Origin: Maribacter sp.
Lineage (GTDB): Bacteria; Bacteroidota; Bacteroidia; Flavobacteriales; Flavobacteriaceae
DNA: 64,000 bases
Reading direction: 5' to 3'
NCBI GenBank assembly: GCA_011050675.1
Contig: DRFI01000004.1
Coordinates: 62,001-126,000 of the forward strand
A program made the translations under genes and the position numbers. Below the pieces are notes generated by a model. The model was given only the letters and a program-made list of their open reading frames with translations, made no database searches and was not told the origin of the DNA. Each line of letters opens with the position of its first letter. Position 1 is the stretch's first letter. Below, in pieces: positions 7,924-16,948 of the stretch.

Positions 7924-9258
7924 GTGAAAAAAGTCTTTAAAAATATTTTTCTTCAAAAAAGGTTCTTCCTTGCTTTAACAGGGGTAATCCTTTGCTTTTT
8001 GGTATCCTATATTTTTGAGAATTTTACTTTCGTCGCCAAGTTGTTATTCTATCTATTTTTAGCGTTAATCATTGTAGATGTGGTATTACTATTCTTATCA
8101 AAAGGTAGTATTGTTGCTTACAGGATAGTACCTGACAAGCTCTCGAACGGAGATGAAAACAGTATCAAGATTAAGGTGACTAATCAATATTTATTTTCAT
8201 GTAATGTCAACATTATAGATGAACTTCCATTTCAATTCCAGAAGCGTGATTTTAGTTTTCGGGGTGTATTAAAATCTGGAGAACAAAAATTCTATTCCTA
8301 TAATGTTAGACCCGTAGAAAGAGGTGTTTATAGTTTTGGGAATTTAAATGTTTTTGCCTCATCTACTGTTGGTTTTTTAGCTAATAAATATACGTTTGAC
8401 CATGACAAAGAAGTTCCAGTATATCCTTCATTCCTGCAACTTCGTAAATATGACCTCTTAGCTTTTAGCAATCGACTACTAGAATTTGGCATAAAAAAAA
8501 TTCGTCGCATTGGGCATACTATGGAATTTGAACAAATCAAGGACTATATACAAGGCGATGATATTAGAAACATAAACTGGAAAGCAACTGCCAAAAGAGG
8601 TCAGCTAATGGTCAACCAGTTTCAAGATGAAAAATCTCAACCCATATATTCCATTATAGATAAAGGGAGGGTCATGAAAATGCCTTTTAACGCTCTAAGT
8701 TTATTGGATTATGCCATCAACGCTACATTAGTCATTAGTAGTATTGCACTCAAAAAGAATGACAAAGCGGGTATGTTCTCCTTTAGCAATAACATAGAAA
8801 ATAGAGTTGTTGCAGAACGTAGAAGCTCACAAATGAACCTTATTCTAGAGACACTTTATAATCTAAACACTAATTTTGTGGAGAGTGATTTTAGCAGGTT
8901 ATATATTGATGTAAAAAGAAATTTAACCCAAAGAAGTTTACTATTGCTTTACACTAATTTTGAAACATTAGATGCTTTACACAGGCAATTACCCTTTTTA
9001 CAAGCAATTGCAAAACAGCATTTATTGGTGGTGATATTCTTTGAGAATTCTGAACTGATATCTTACGCTAAAGAGAAACCGAATAGCACCTTAGCAGTTT
9101 TTGAACAAGCTATTGCAGAGAAATTTATATACGAAAAGCAGTTGGTCGTTAATGAACTACGTAAGTACGGAATACAAACAATTTTGACCAAACCTGAGGA
9201 TTTAACCATTAATACAATTAATAAATATTTGGAAATAAAAGCTAAAGGATTGTTGTAA
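7924..9258 (+). CDS. DUF58 domain protein (vWA-like MoxR partner)
   Basis: A 444-residue protein with two N-terminal membrane helices (about 13-30 and 36-56), a beta-rich extracytoplasmic or linker part, the DUF58 core at about 195-240 (motif MEFEQIKDYIQGDDIRNINW followed by KATAKRG), and a vWA-like C-terminal half. The start is GTG at 7924; the next in-frame Met would lose the membrane segments. It is the last gene of the cluster and converges with a small secreted-protein gene, stop codons one base apart. DUF58 proteins are predicted MoxR substrates, but their molecular function is unknown. Confidence 0.88.
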   Translation: MKKVFKNIFLQKRFFLALTGVILCFLVSYIFENFTFVAKLLFYLFLALIIVDVVLLFLSKGSIVAYRIVPDKLSNGDENSIKIKVTNQYLFSCNVNIIDELPFQFQKRDFSFRGVLKSGEQKFYSYNVRPVERGVYSFGNLNVFASSTVGFLANKYTFDHDKEVPVYPSFLQLRKYDLLAFSNRLLEFGIKKIRRIGHTMEFEQIKDYIQGDDIRNINWKATAKRGQLMVNQFQDEKSQPIYSIIDKGRVMKMPFNALSLLDYAINATLVISSIALKKNDKAGMFSFSNNIENRVVAERRSSQMNLILETLYNLNTNFVESDFSRLYIDVKRNLTQRSLLLLYTNFETLDALHRQLPFLQAIAKQHLLVVIFFENSELISYAKEKPNSTLAVFEQAIAEKFIYEKQLVVNELRKYGIQTILTKPEDLTINTINKYLEIKAKGLL

Positions 9259-9259
9259 A

Positions 9260-9730
9260 TTATCTAAGTAAGTAAGCAGCTTGTAGTTCAGAGTTTATGT
9301 CCCCAGTGCCATTTTCAACAAACAATGGTAAGTCTAATTTATTTTCAGTATCTAGATTTATAACCAAGCAACCGCAATTTTTACCTCTTCTATTTCCTCC
9401 TCTACCACTGCTTTCATTACCTAAAAAAACCTCTAGAGCTAAAGCAGATATTACACCGCCAATAGTGGTAAAAATCACATCTCTTGTTTCCCACTCAGCA
9501 CCTCTAGATGAATCATACAAAGCCTCCTTGGCTAAACCTGCCGTAAAAGCACTTCCTACAGCTCCAGCCCATCTCCAACCTGATTTTCCATTAGATAGTT
9601 TATGAGCAGCATAACCTCCTACTCCTCCAATCACCACACCAGCACCTAAATGCTTAGCAGCATCAGCACTAGTCTGTGCGTAAGAATTGAAACACGTAAA
9701 AGTCAATAACAGACATATAATAAATTTCAT
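9260..9730 (-). CDS. Small secreted glycine-rich protein, YfiM/DUF2279-like
   Basis: A 156-residue protein with a signal peptide (MKFIICLLLTFTCFNSYAQ). Residues 25-75 form two glycine-rich hydrophobic stretches around the motif SAFTAGLAKEALYDSS, resembling the KE-x-x-YD core of YfiM/DUF2279-type envelope proteins; that link is weak. After a third hydrophobic stretch come GRGGNRRGKNCGCL and an acidic tail. It converges with the DUF58 gene, leaving no space for a terminator. Function unknown. The opposite strand is open for about 100 codons here but lacks a family pattern. Confidence 0.6.
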   Translation of the reverse strand: MKFIICLLLTFTCFNSYAQTSADAAKHLGAGVVIGGVGGYAAHKLSNGKSGWRWAGAVGSAFTAGLAKEALYDSSRGAEWETRDVIFTTIGGVISALALEVFLGNESSGRGGNRRGKNCGCLVINLDTENKLDLPLFVENGTGDINSELQAAYLLR

Positions 9731-9900
9731 TTTACAGGGAGATTTTTTTTTGATAACGTAAATTTTAAAATAAAAGTATATTATTTAGCAAACGTAATTA
9801 GTGCTATTCTCAACTTATTGCATCATATTTTCAAAGCATATTATTGATGTAAACTTCTATCAAAATTTTCGACTAATTTGTCATATAATAATATAAAAAA

Positions 9901-10614
9901 ATGAAAACTATTTTACATAAATCTGATACCAGAGGTCATGCTGATCATGGTTGGTTAAATTCATACCATAGTTTTAGTTTCGCAAACTACCACGATGCTG
10001 AACGAATGAATTTTGGAGTATTAAGAGTACTAAATGATGATACGGTTGCTGCAGGTAGAGGATTCGGAACACACCCTCATAGCAACATGGAAATTATTTC
10101 AATTCCGTTAGAAGGTGATCTTCAACACTTGGACGATATAGGCAACTCAACAGTCATTAAGGCTGGTGATGTACAAGTTATGAGTGCTGGCACCGGTGTT
10201 TCGCATAGCGAGTATAACAAGAATAAGGATCAGGCGGTTAAATTTTTACAGATTTGGATTATGCCGAATAAAGAAGGAGTTATCCCTCGTTATGACCAAA
10301 TCTCAATTAAAGATATTGCAACGAAAAATAATTTGTATCAAATTCTTTCTCCAAACCCTAATGATGCCGGTGTGTGGATTCATCAAAATGCCTGGTTTCA
10401 TCTTGGCGATTACGAATTGGAAAATACAGATTCATACACCGTAAAACAGAAAGGCAACGGAGTTTACATATTTGTCTTGGAAGGAGAATTTGAATTTGAA
10501 AATCAAAAACTAAACAAACGCGACGGACTAGGAATTTGGGATATCGATACTATTAATTTTAAAACAAATGGTAATTCGAAAATATTAGTAATGGAGGTTC
10601 CTATGAGTTTTTAA
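9901..10614 (+). CDS. Pirin family protein (YhhW-like bicupin)
   Basis: A 237-residue pirin. The N-terminal cupin carries the metal-binding pattern: FGTHPHSNMEIISIPLEG contains two ligand His and the Glu, and the later block ends GTGVSHSE with the third His-containing element. The C-terminal cupin (about 135-237) is typical of the short YhhW-type pirins, some of which oxidise flavonols such as quercetin with a bound metal. It is monocistronic: 170 bases without a gene upstream and a terminator at 10645-10677. The physiological substrate is not predictable. Confidence 0.9.
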   Translation: MKTILHKSDTRGHADHGWLNSYHSFSFANYHDAERMNFGVLRVLNDDTVAAGRGFGTHPHSNMEIISIPLEGDLQHLDDIGNSTVIKAGDVQVMSAGTGVSHSEYNKNKDQAVKFLQIWIMPNKEGVIPRYDQISIKDIATKNNLYQILSPNPNDAGVWIHQNAWFHLGDYELENTDSYTVKQKGNGVYIFVLEGEFEFENQKLNKRDGLGIWDIDTINFKTNGNSKILVMEVPMSF

Positions 10615-10644
10615 TTACTAAATCGTTTAAAAGAATAATCAAGC

Positions 10645-10677
10645 TTAAAAAGGCACTAAAAAAAGGTGTCTTTTTAA
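10645..10677 (+). terminator. Intrinsic terminator after the pirin gene
   Basis: Arms TTAAAAAGGCAC (10645-10656) and GTGTCTTTTTAA (10666-10677) pair with one G-T wobble and a nine-base A-rich loop, ending in five T residues. It lies 30 bases after the pirin stop. Confidence 0.7.
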
Positions 10678-10841
10678 ATTTTAATACCACTACTTTCTTA
10701 TATTTAAGTAAAATATGATAACGTTAAGAACTCCCCCCAATTCTTCATATTTTTCACTTTGAGTTTTAGCACAAAAAAACTCAGTCATTTAACTTTCAAA
10801 AAATAACATACATTAAAATAGATAGTTTGTCTGAACAAAGT

Positions 10842-12179
10842 ATGACATTAATCAAAAAACCTTTGAAGAATAGTAAGTTCTTAGATGAATTTGGCTTGAT
10901 AACCATTATATCTTCAATTTTCACATTTGCCGTATTTATATATGCTCTAATTTTTCTTTCCTACATAGAACAAGTACTATCATTTATTGTCGCTCTAGGT
11001 TTCGGCATTGGTTTTATTTTTAATCGTTTAGGGTATCATAAAACCACCAGAATTTATATGACCTTGTTTCCTCCGGTCATGTTCATGAGTCTTATATTTT
11101 TAATAGGCGGCTTTTTTGGTCAGGCTGTTGCCTTCGCCACTATGGGTTTCTTAGCATATATAGGGTATCGTAGAAATCCAAGATTAAGAAACTTAATTAT
11201 TACTTTTGATATTCTTGCATTTATTATTCCGACCATTTACATTTCGATTTACGAACCCATTTTAGGTACTATTGATGTACCATTTGATGAAGTTTTTGCC
11301 TTCTTGGCCTGCTTGGGCTGGCTATCTCTAACGTTTAGAATTTATGATGAGAATAAGACTAAAACATATACTACAGATTTAGAAAATCATATTACAGCTT
11401 TAAAAGAGAGCGAATTGAATTTAAAAAAAGCTCAAGATGGCTTAAAATTTCAAAACAATAAGCTGGCTGTTTTAAACAATGAGTTAAAACTAAAGAATAC
11501 CCATATCGAAGAATTCACTTTTATTGTAACACATGATTTAAGAGGTCCTTTAAACAACATCAATGTCATTGCCAAAGAGTTAGAAAATCAACACCAAGCT
11601 AACAATTATGCTAATTTCGATAACTTTCTAAAACATTTACAAGGCAGTTCTTCTAGGCTAACAAATTTAGTCGAGGGTCTTTTAAAGTACGCTGAAATTG
11701 GAAATTCTAGCGGAATGGAAACGGTAAATATTACCAAAATCATTCAACTTGTATTAGATGATCTATCTGAAAGAATTAAGGAAACTAATGCTACAATTCA
11801 TTTAGGTGAAATGCCAATACTTACAGCAAGACCTAACGATATAAGAATGCTATTCCAGAACTTAGTTCACAATGCGCTAAAATTCAAAACTTCCGATAAA
11901 GAACCCATAATCACTATTTCTTCGGAAAAGAAGTCAAATGAGTATCTATTCAGTGTTGCAGATAATGGTATTGGAATTCCAAAAGAGCATAAAGAGAATA
12001 TATTTAATGCTTTTCATAAATTACATAACCAGTCTAAATTTGAGGGATCAGGTATTGGACTTTACGGAAGTAAGAAAATAATAGACCATCATTTAGGTAA
12101 AATATGGGTAGTCTCAGAAGAGAACGTTGGTAGCACCTTCTACTTTACTATACATGATAATTTATTAGAATCTAATTAA
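10842..12179 (+). CDS. Membrane-bound sensor histidine kinase, orphan
   Basis: A 445-residue kinase: about six membrane helices (residues 18-165), a coiled coil (about 170-220), then HisKA with the H-box FIVTHDLRGPLNNI (phosphoacceptor His about 231), and an HATPase_c domain with N-box NLVHNALKF, G1 box VADNGIGIP and G2 box GSGIGLYGSKKII. No response regulator lies nearby, so it is an orphan. It senses through its membrane domain; no extracytoplasmic sensor is present. A TTG at 10827 would add five residues (SEQS..); the ATG is chosen. The 212 bases upstream of that TTG hold the pirin terminator and a weak hairpin (10760-10783). The next gene, an oxidoreductase, begins 42 bases downstream. 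Confidence 0.88.
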   Translation: MTLIKKPLKNSKFLDEFGLITIISSIFTFAVFIYALIFLSYIEQVLSFIVALGFGIGFIFNRLGYHKTTRIYMTLFPPVMFMSLIFLIGGFFGQAVAFATMGFLAYIGYRRNPRLRNLIITFDILAFIIPTIYISIYEPILGTIDVPFDEVFAFLACLGWLSLTFRIYDENKTKTYTTDLENHITALKESELNLKKAQDGLKFQNNKLAVLNNELKLKNTHIEEFTFIVTHDLRGPLNNINVIAKELENQHQANNYANFDNFLKHLQGSSSRLTNLVEGLLKYAEIGNSSGMETVNITKIIQLVLDDLSERIKETNATIHLGEMPILTARPNDIRMLFQNLVHNALKFKTSDKEPIITISSEKKSNEYLFSVADNGIGIPKEHKENIFNAFHKLHNQSKFEGSGIGLYGSKKIIDHHLGKIWVVSEENVGSTFYFTIHDNLLESN

Positions 12180-12221
12180 ATATAGGAGCCAATTTTTAAA
12201 TTTTAACCAAATTATAATTCA

Positions 12222-13322
12222 ATGAAGAAGTTAATTACGCTATTAATCTTATTCTTTATGAGTAATGGTTACGCTCAAGACCCGCCTATAAAACTTGGAG
12301 TTGCGGGACTCACCCATGGTCATGTTGGTTGGATTTTAAGTAGGGAAGTTCAATCGGATATTAATATGGTAGGTATAGTTGAAACCAATACAAAACTAGC
12401 AGAAAGACTTTCAAAAGAATTCGGTTTTTCAATGGATATTGTTTTTAGTTCTATGGACGAAATGATAAAAGCTGTAAAACCAGATGCCATAGCAGCTTTC
12501 GGCAATATTAAAGATCATTTAATGGTCGTTGAAGCGGCTGCACCAAATGGCATTCACGTAATGGTTGAAAAACCATTGGCTACCACATTAGAAGAGGCTC
12601 TTAAGATTAATGCCCTCGCAAAAAAACATAACATTCAAGTATTAACCAATTATGAAACCTCTTGGTACGAAACTAATGTTAAGGCCAACAATTTATTAAA
12701 GCAGGGTACAATTGGAGAATTAAGAAAAGTAATTATTAGAGATGGTCATAAAGGTCCAAAAAAGATTGGCGTTTCAAATGAATTCTTAGAATGGTTAACA
12801 GATCCTGAATTAAATGGTGGCGGTGCCATTACTGATTTTGGTTGTTACGGAGCTAATTTAATGACTTGGATAACCAATGGTAAGATACCAAATAGTGTTA
12901 CCGCCGTCACTCAACAACTACAACCAGAAAACAACCCTAATGTTGATGATGATGCCACTATTATTTTAACCTATGACAATGAAATGGCAATTTTAGAACC
13001 TTCTTGGAACTGGCCAATAGGAAGAAAAGATATGGAACTTTATGGTACAAAAGGTGCTATTTACTCTGACAACCCTACGCAACTAAGATTAAGATTATCA
13101 AAAGGATATAGTGACTATACAGAAGAAACTTTTCTTTTACCAGAACGTGACAAACCATATGATGATCCTTTTTCCGTTTTTGCAAGTGTCATCAAAGGTA
13201 ATCTTGTTTTGGAACCTTTTAATGTATACTCATTGGAAAACAACCTTATAACAATGCAAATTCTACAAGCTGCTATTAACAGTGCCAAGAGTGGAACGAC
13301 CATTAAACTAAAAACTAATTAA
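12222..13322 (+). CDS. Exported Gfo/Idh/MocA family oxidoreductase
   Basis: A 366-residue oxidoreductase with a Sec-type signal peptide (MKKLITLLILFFMSNGYAQ). The dinucleotide fold starts GVAGLTHGHV (about 27-36); the EKP cofactor/catalytic motif is in HVMVEKPLAT (about 116), and the substrate-domain motif is GGGAITDFGCYG (about 203), with Tyr where many members have His. The family oxidises or reduces sugars using NAD(P). Export by Sec rather than Tat is odd for an enzyme with a bound nucleotide. Downstream, 24 bases away, lies an M28 peptidase; nearby DUF1080 and cytochrome-type genes suggest a keto-sugar pathway. Sugar oxidation in the periplasm is inference. Confidence 0.87.
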   Translation: MKKLITLLILFFMSNGYAQDPPIKLGVAGLTHGHVGWILSREVQSDINMVGIVETNTKLAERLSKEFGFSMDIVFSSMDEMIKAVKPDAIAAFGNIKDHLMVVEAAAPNGIHVMVEKPLATTLEEALKINALAKKHNIQVLTNYETSWYETNVKANNLLKQGTIGELRKVIIRDGHKGPKKIGVSNEFLEWLTDPELNGGGAITDFGCYGANLMTWITNGKIPNSVTAVTQQLQPENNPNVDDDATIILTYDNEMAILEPSWNWPIGRKDMELYGTKGAIYSDNPTQLRLRLSKGYSDYTEETFLLPERDKPYDDPFSVFASVIKGNLVLEPFNVYSLENNLITMQILQAAINSAKSGTTIKLKTN

Positions 13323-13346
13323 ACCTCAACAACTATACTTTATATT

Positions 13347-15539
13347 ATGAAGCATTTACTCACCACCCTATTTCTAATTACAATTCTCAATGGATATTCC
13401 CAAAATTCAATTATTGGATTTACACCCGAGAATACCGACAAACAATTACAGCTAGAAAAAAGCTTTGAAGAAAAATTAAACGCAACAAATCTTGATACTT
13501 GGATGCAGAAAATGGCTGCCGAACCTCATTGGGTTGGCACTAAATTCGGAGAAGAGAATGCAAAATGGATTAAAAACCAGTTCGAGTCTTGGGGTTATGA
13601 TGCAAAAATAGAGACCTACCAAATTCTATTTCCTTATCCTACAGAAAGGGTTTTAGAATTAACAGGACCTACTCAATACAAAGCCAAATTAACGGCAGTA
13701 CCTGTAGAAGGCGATCCTTTTACCGCGCAAGGCGATGCATTACTACCTAGCTATAATGCATTTTCTATCGATGGCGATGTAGAGGCTGAATTGGTTTTTG
13801 TTAATTACGGAATACCGAAAGATTACGAAGAATTAGAGAAACTTGGTATCAGCGTTAAAGGTAAAATAGTAATTGCTAAATATCAAGGTTCATGGCGAGG
13901 TATTAAACCAAAACTGGCCGCCGAGAAAGGAGCTATAGGTTGTATTATCTACTCCGATCCAGAAGATGACGGTTATGGACAAGGAGATGTTTACCCAAAA
14001 GGTGCTTACAAGAATAAAACCGGTGTACAACGTGGTTCGGTAATGGATATGCCTACATACCCTGGAGATGTATTAACTCCTGGATATGGAGCTACAAAAG
14101 ATGCGAAAAGATTAGACAGAAAAGATGCCCCGACGATTACAAAAATTCCTGTACTACCAATTTCTTACGAAGATGCGCTTCCACTTTTATCTGCTTTAGA
14201 TGGTACAGTTGCGCCAGAATCTTGGAGAGGTGGGTTGCCAATTACGTATCATATTGGTCCTGGACCAGCAAAAGTTCATTTAAAACTTACGTTCGACTGG
14301 AAACTGGTACCTGCCCATAATGTTATCGCAACGCTAAAAGGAACAGAATTCCCTGATCAGTGGGTAATGCGCGGTAATCATCATGATGCATGGGTACATG
14401 GTGCAAATGACCCAATAAGTGGTTTGGTTGCTCTTATGGAAGAAGCAAGAGCTATTGGCGAGCTTGCAAAAAAAGGTCAAAAGCCAAAACGTACCTTGGT
14501 ATTTTGCGCATGGGATGCTGAAGAACCAGGATTAATTGGATCTACAGAATGGGTTGAAGACCATAAAAAAGAACTGCAAGAAAAGGTAGTCGCCTATATT
14601 AATACCGATGGTAACGGGCGTGGTTTTTTAGGTGCTGGCGGCTCGCACTCTCTACAAGCTATGGTAAGTGAAGTGGCAGGCACTGTTGTTGACCCACAAA
14701 CTAAGGTTTCTGTTAAAGACCGCAGAATTGCAGCGAACATGGTAAATGGCGGCGATGACTCTTTTAAATTGTATGCATTAGGTTCTGGGTCAGATTATAC
14801 TCCGTTTATTCAACATGCCGGTATTGCTGCTTTAAACTTAGGTTTTGGTGGTGAAAATGGCGGTGGTGAATACCACACTATTTATGATACCTATCCGCAT
14901 TACAAAAGATTTAAAGATCCAGAATTTGCGTATGGTGTAGCTTTAGCCAATACTGCGGGTCTAATTACCTTACGTTTAGCAAATGCCGATGTTATTCCTT
15001 TAAACTTCTCGCAATGGCAATCTACTATTTCAAATTATCTTACCGAGATTATCGATGAGACTGAAAGTATGCGAAAAGAGGTATTGAAGCACAATAAAAT
15101 GATTGCATTAAATACATATCAATTTGCTGCTGATCCAACCAAAAAAGTTAAAACTCCAACGAAGAAAGAACTTATTCCTTATATTGATTTTTCACCTTTA
15201 CAAAATGAACTTGTAGAACTTGAAGCTACGATTACCGAGTTTGAAAAAATCAATACTGCTACTCTTTCTAAAAAATCGATTGATGAGCTAAATAAAAGTT
15301 TGATGAAAGCTGAACATATGCTTACCTCTGAAAAAGGTTTACCTCGTAGACCATGGTTTAAGCACCAAATTTATGCACCCGGATTTTATACTGGATACGG
15401 CGTAAAAACTTTACCTGGTGTAAGAGAGGCTATCGAACAAAAAAATTGGGTAGAGGCACAAGAACAAATTGAAATTTTGACAACAACATTTAAGAATTTC
15501 AATACTTATATAAAAGACGTAACTAAAAATCTAAAATAA
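13347..15539 (+). CDS. M28 family metallopeptidase, glutamate carboxypeptidase II-like
   Basis: A 730-residue secreted peptidase with a signal peptide ending NGYSQ. A PA-type insertion spans about 115-290 (VKGKIVIAKYQGSWRGIKPKLA). The zinc site is complete by eye: HHDAWVHGANDPISG (His and bridging Asp), WDAEEPGLIGS (catalytic Glu and Glu ligand), NTDGNG (Asp ligand) and EYHTIYDTYPHY (His). The C-terminal ~150 residues match the transferrin-receptor-like dimerisation domain. The family removes C-terminal Glu or other residues from peptides. It lies between an exported Gfo/Idh enzyme and a DUF2007 gene (5-base gap). Role: peptide scavenging in the periplasm, inferred. Confidence 0.92.
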   Translation: MKHLLTTLFLITILNGYSQNSIIGFTPENTDKQLQLEKSFEEKLNATNLDTWMQKMAAEPHWVGTKFGEENAKWIKNQFESWGYDAKIETYQILFPYPTERVLELTGPTQYKAKLTAVPVEGDPFTAQGDALLPSYNAFSIDGDVEAELVFVNYGIPKDYEELEKLGISVKGKIVIAKYQGSWRGIKPKLAAEKGAIGCIIYSDPEDDGYGQGDVYPKGAYKNKTGVQRGSVMDMPTYPGDVLTPGYGATKDAKRLDRKDAPTITKIPVLPISYEDALPLLSALDGTVAPESWRGGLPITYHIGPGPAKVHLKLTFDWKLVPAHNVIATLKGTEFPDQWVMRGNHHDAWVHGANDPISGLVALMEEARAIGELAKKGQKPKRTLVFCAWDAEEPGLIGSTEWVEDHKKELQEKVVAYINTDGNGRGFLGAGGSHSLQAMVSEVAGTVVDPQTKVSVKDRRIAANMVNGGDDSFKLYALGSGSDYTPFIQHAGIAALNLGFGGENGGGEYHTIYDTYPHYKRFKDPEFAYGVALANTAGLITLRLANADVIPLNFSQWQSTISNYLTEIIDETESMRKEVLKHNKMIALNTYQFAADPTKKVKTPTKKELIPYIDFSPLQNELVELEATITEFEKINTATLSKKSIDELNKSLMKAEHMLTSEKGLPRRPWFKHQIYAPGFYTGYGVKTLPGVREAIEQKNWVEAQEQIEILTTTFKNFNTYIKDVTKNLK

Positions 15540-15544
15540 TTATT

Positions 15545-15763
15545 ATGGACTCAAATTATATAAAAGTATTCGGTGGCAATAGCATTGTTGCACATCGCAT
15601 AGAACTAGCATTAAAAGAGAATAACATAGAACCTATTTTAAAAGATGAAACAGAATCTGCCCGCCTTGCAGGTTTTGGTACTCCTTTACCTGAATTAGTA
15701 GAAATTTATGTTCATAAAGATCAGGAAGAAAAAGCACTATCTTTAATCAACGAACTAAACTAA
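15545..15763 (+). CDS. DUF2007 domain protein
   Basis: A 72-residue protein matching the DUF2007 pattern: short beta-alpha unit IKVFGGNSIVAHRIELALKE, then the central AGFGTPLPELVEIYV and a final helix with ALSLINEL. Members are small ACT-like or GlnB-like folds described as putative signal-transducing proteins; no ligand is known. It starts five bases after the M28 peptidase stop and is followed by a strong bidirectional terminator. Complete length for the family. Confidence 0.82.
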   Translation: MDSNYIKVFGGNSIVAHRIELALKENNIEPILKDETESARLAGFGTPLPELVEIYVHKDQEEKALSLINELN

Positions 15764-15770
15764 CATCAAT

Positions 15771-15800
15771 AAAAAGCCTCCATTAATGGAGGCTTTTTTT
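15771..15800. terminator. Bidirectional intrinsic terminator
   Basis: An 11-bp perfect stem, AAAAAGCCTCC (15771-15781) and GGAGGCTTTTT (15788-15798), with loop ATTAAT and a T run to 15800. It lies between the convergent DUF2007 and DUF1080 genes and has A/T tracts on both sides, so it can serve both strands. Confidence 0.88.
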
Positions 15801-15817
15801 ATTCGTATTCTAAAATC

Positions 15818-16753
15818 CTATCCTTTACTCAATGGTGTAATTTCTAGTTTTCTGAATTCTACAGGACCATGATCTCCTTGAATCATAATAGGTCCAGCCG
15901 CTGCCTCATTATTATCTAAAGCACCACCGGTCATCGACTCAATATTTTGGTTAGAAATAATCGTTTTACCATTAGCTACAATTGTAACACGTCTACCAAT
16001 TAAAGTAATATCGAATATTTGCCACTCCCCTGCTTTCATAGCTACATTTTCATTTGGTGTCAATAAACCATAAATTCCACCAAAGTAAATCGAGGATGCA
16101 TCTAAGCCTATGTTATCAGCAATTTGTACTTCATAACGCCCTCTTAAATATAGACCGCTATTACTACCTTCTGGATATCTAAACTCTGCATGTAATTGAA
16201 AATCCTTAAACTTTTCTTCAGAGATTAAATTAACACTAGGTTTTTCACTTGTAAGTAAACCATCTTTAACCGTCCATTGGTTATTTGGTTTCATCTCCCA
16301 ACCATTTAAGTTCTTTCCGTTAAAAAGTGATATTTTTTTTCCCTTTTTTACATTACTGTAATATGGTAGTTTAGGAGATTTTGTGGCTGTCCATTTATAG
16401 GTTTTACCATCTACATAAATCATAGTTCCAGCTAGCCCTTCGCCAACTATTTTTCCTTCAAATTCCATATTAGCAGCACCAGGCTCCCATTGTGGCGGAA
16501 TTTCAAATGAGAATAAATCACCATGCTTTTCAATTTCTGCTACTGGTCTGGCACTACCAAATGCGTATGTAAATCTTCCGATTAACGTATTGGTACCTGA
16601 GTGTCTAATTTCTAACCAAGATGGTAATTTTTCTCCTTCTTGATCAATGGTCAAATTCCATTTTCCTTCTAACGGGTGACCTTCTTGTGCTTTTAATGTG
16701 GTAAAATTAAAAGCCATCAGAAAGAAGAAAGCAACTGTTTTAATAGTATTCAT
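15818..16753 (-). CDS. Exported DUF1080 (3-keto-disaccharide hydrolase family) protein
   Basis: A 311-residue protein with a signal peptide ending TLKAQ (residue 22). Residues 25-125 form a beta-rich N-terminal domain (EGKWNLTID, LIGRFTYAFGSA). Residues 140-310 are a DUF1080 concanavalin-like domain: SLFNGKNLNGWEMK, DGLLTSEK, DFQLHAEFRYPEGSNSGLYLRG, YEVQI, and the final VEFRKLEI strand. PF06439 members cleave 3-keto-glycosides. It is divergent from the large cytochrome-domain lipoprotein at 16949 with 195 bases between, which is where both promoters must lie. The family and export are secure; substrate and activity of this protein are inference. Confidence 0.88.
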   Translation of the reverse strand: MNTIKTVAFFFLMAFNFTTLKAQEGHPLEGKWNLTIDQEGEKLPSWLEIRHSGTNTLIGRFTYAFGSARPVAEIEKHGDLFSFEIPPQWEPGAANMEFEGKIVGEGLAGTMIYVDGKTYKWTATKSPKLPYYSNVKKGKKISLFNGKNLNGWEMKPNNQWTVKDGLLTSEKPSVNLISEEKFKDFQLHAEFRYPEGSNSGLYLRGRYEVQIADNIGLDASSIYFGGIYGLLTPNENVAMKAGEWQIFDITLIGRRVTIVANGKTIISNQNIESMTGGALDNNEAAAGPIMIQGDHGPVEFRKLEITPLSKG

Positions 16754-16777
16754 ATAATTTTAGGTTTGATAAGTAAT

Positions 16778-16785
16778 CAAATATA
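16778..16785 (-). promoter_or_regulatory. Candidate -7 element for the DUF1080 gene
   Basis: On the minus strand the sequence is TATATTTG, an exact match to the Bacteroidota TAnnTTTG element, 24 bases upstream of the ATG. The nearest TTG lies 24 bases further upstream (16810-16812), slightly beyond usual spacing. Confidence 0.4.
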
Positions 16786-16948
16786 AAAGAACTTTTAAAT
16801 ACAGCTTCCCAACATAGAATTAAATATTCTCAAATTCCAAAAAAAGACAAGCTTTACTTATGATGTTAGTTATTTAACTTGGTTTTAATTTCATTATTTA
16901 TTAATTACATTATTTGCTACTTTTAAACTTCAATTCAATCAATCAACA

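Noticed and set aside
9297..9605. Open plus-strand frame of about 100 codons across the small secreted-protein gene
   Set aside because: It is the antisense of a gene with a good signal peptide, and its translation shows Ser/Pro-rich low-complexity sequence without a family pattern.
10760..10783. Hairpin TGAGTTT...AAACTCA before the histidine kinase
   Set aside because: Seven base pairs with a ten-base loop and no T run; too weak to call as a terminator or a riboswitch.
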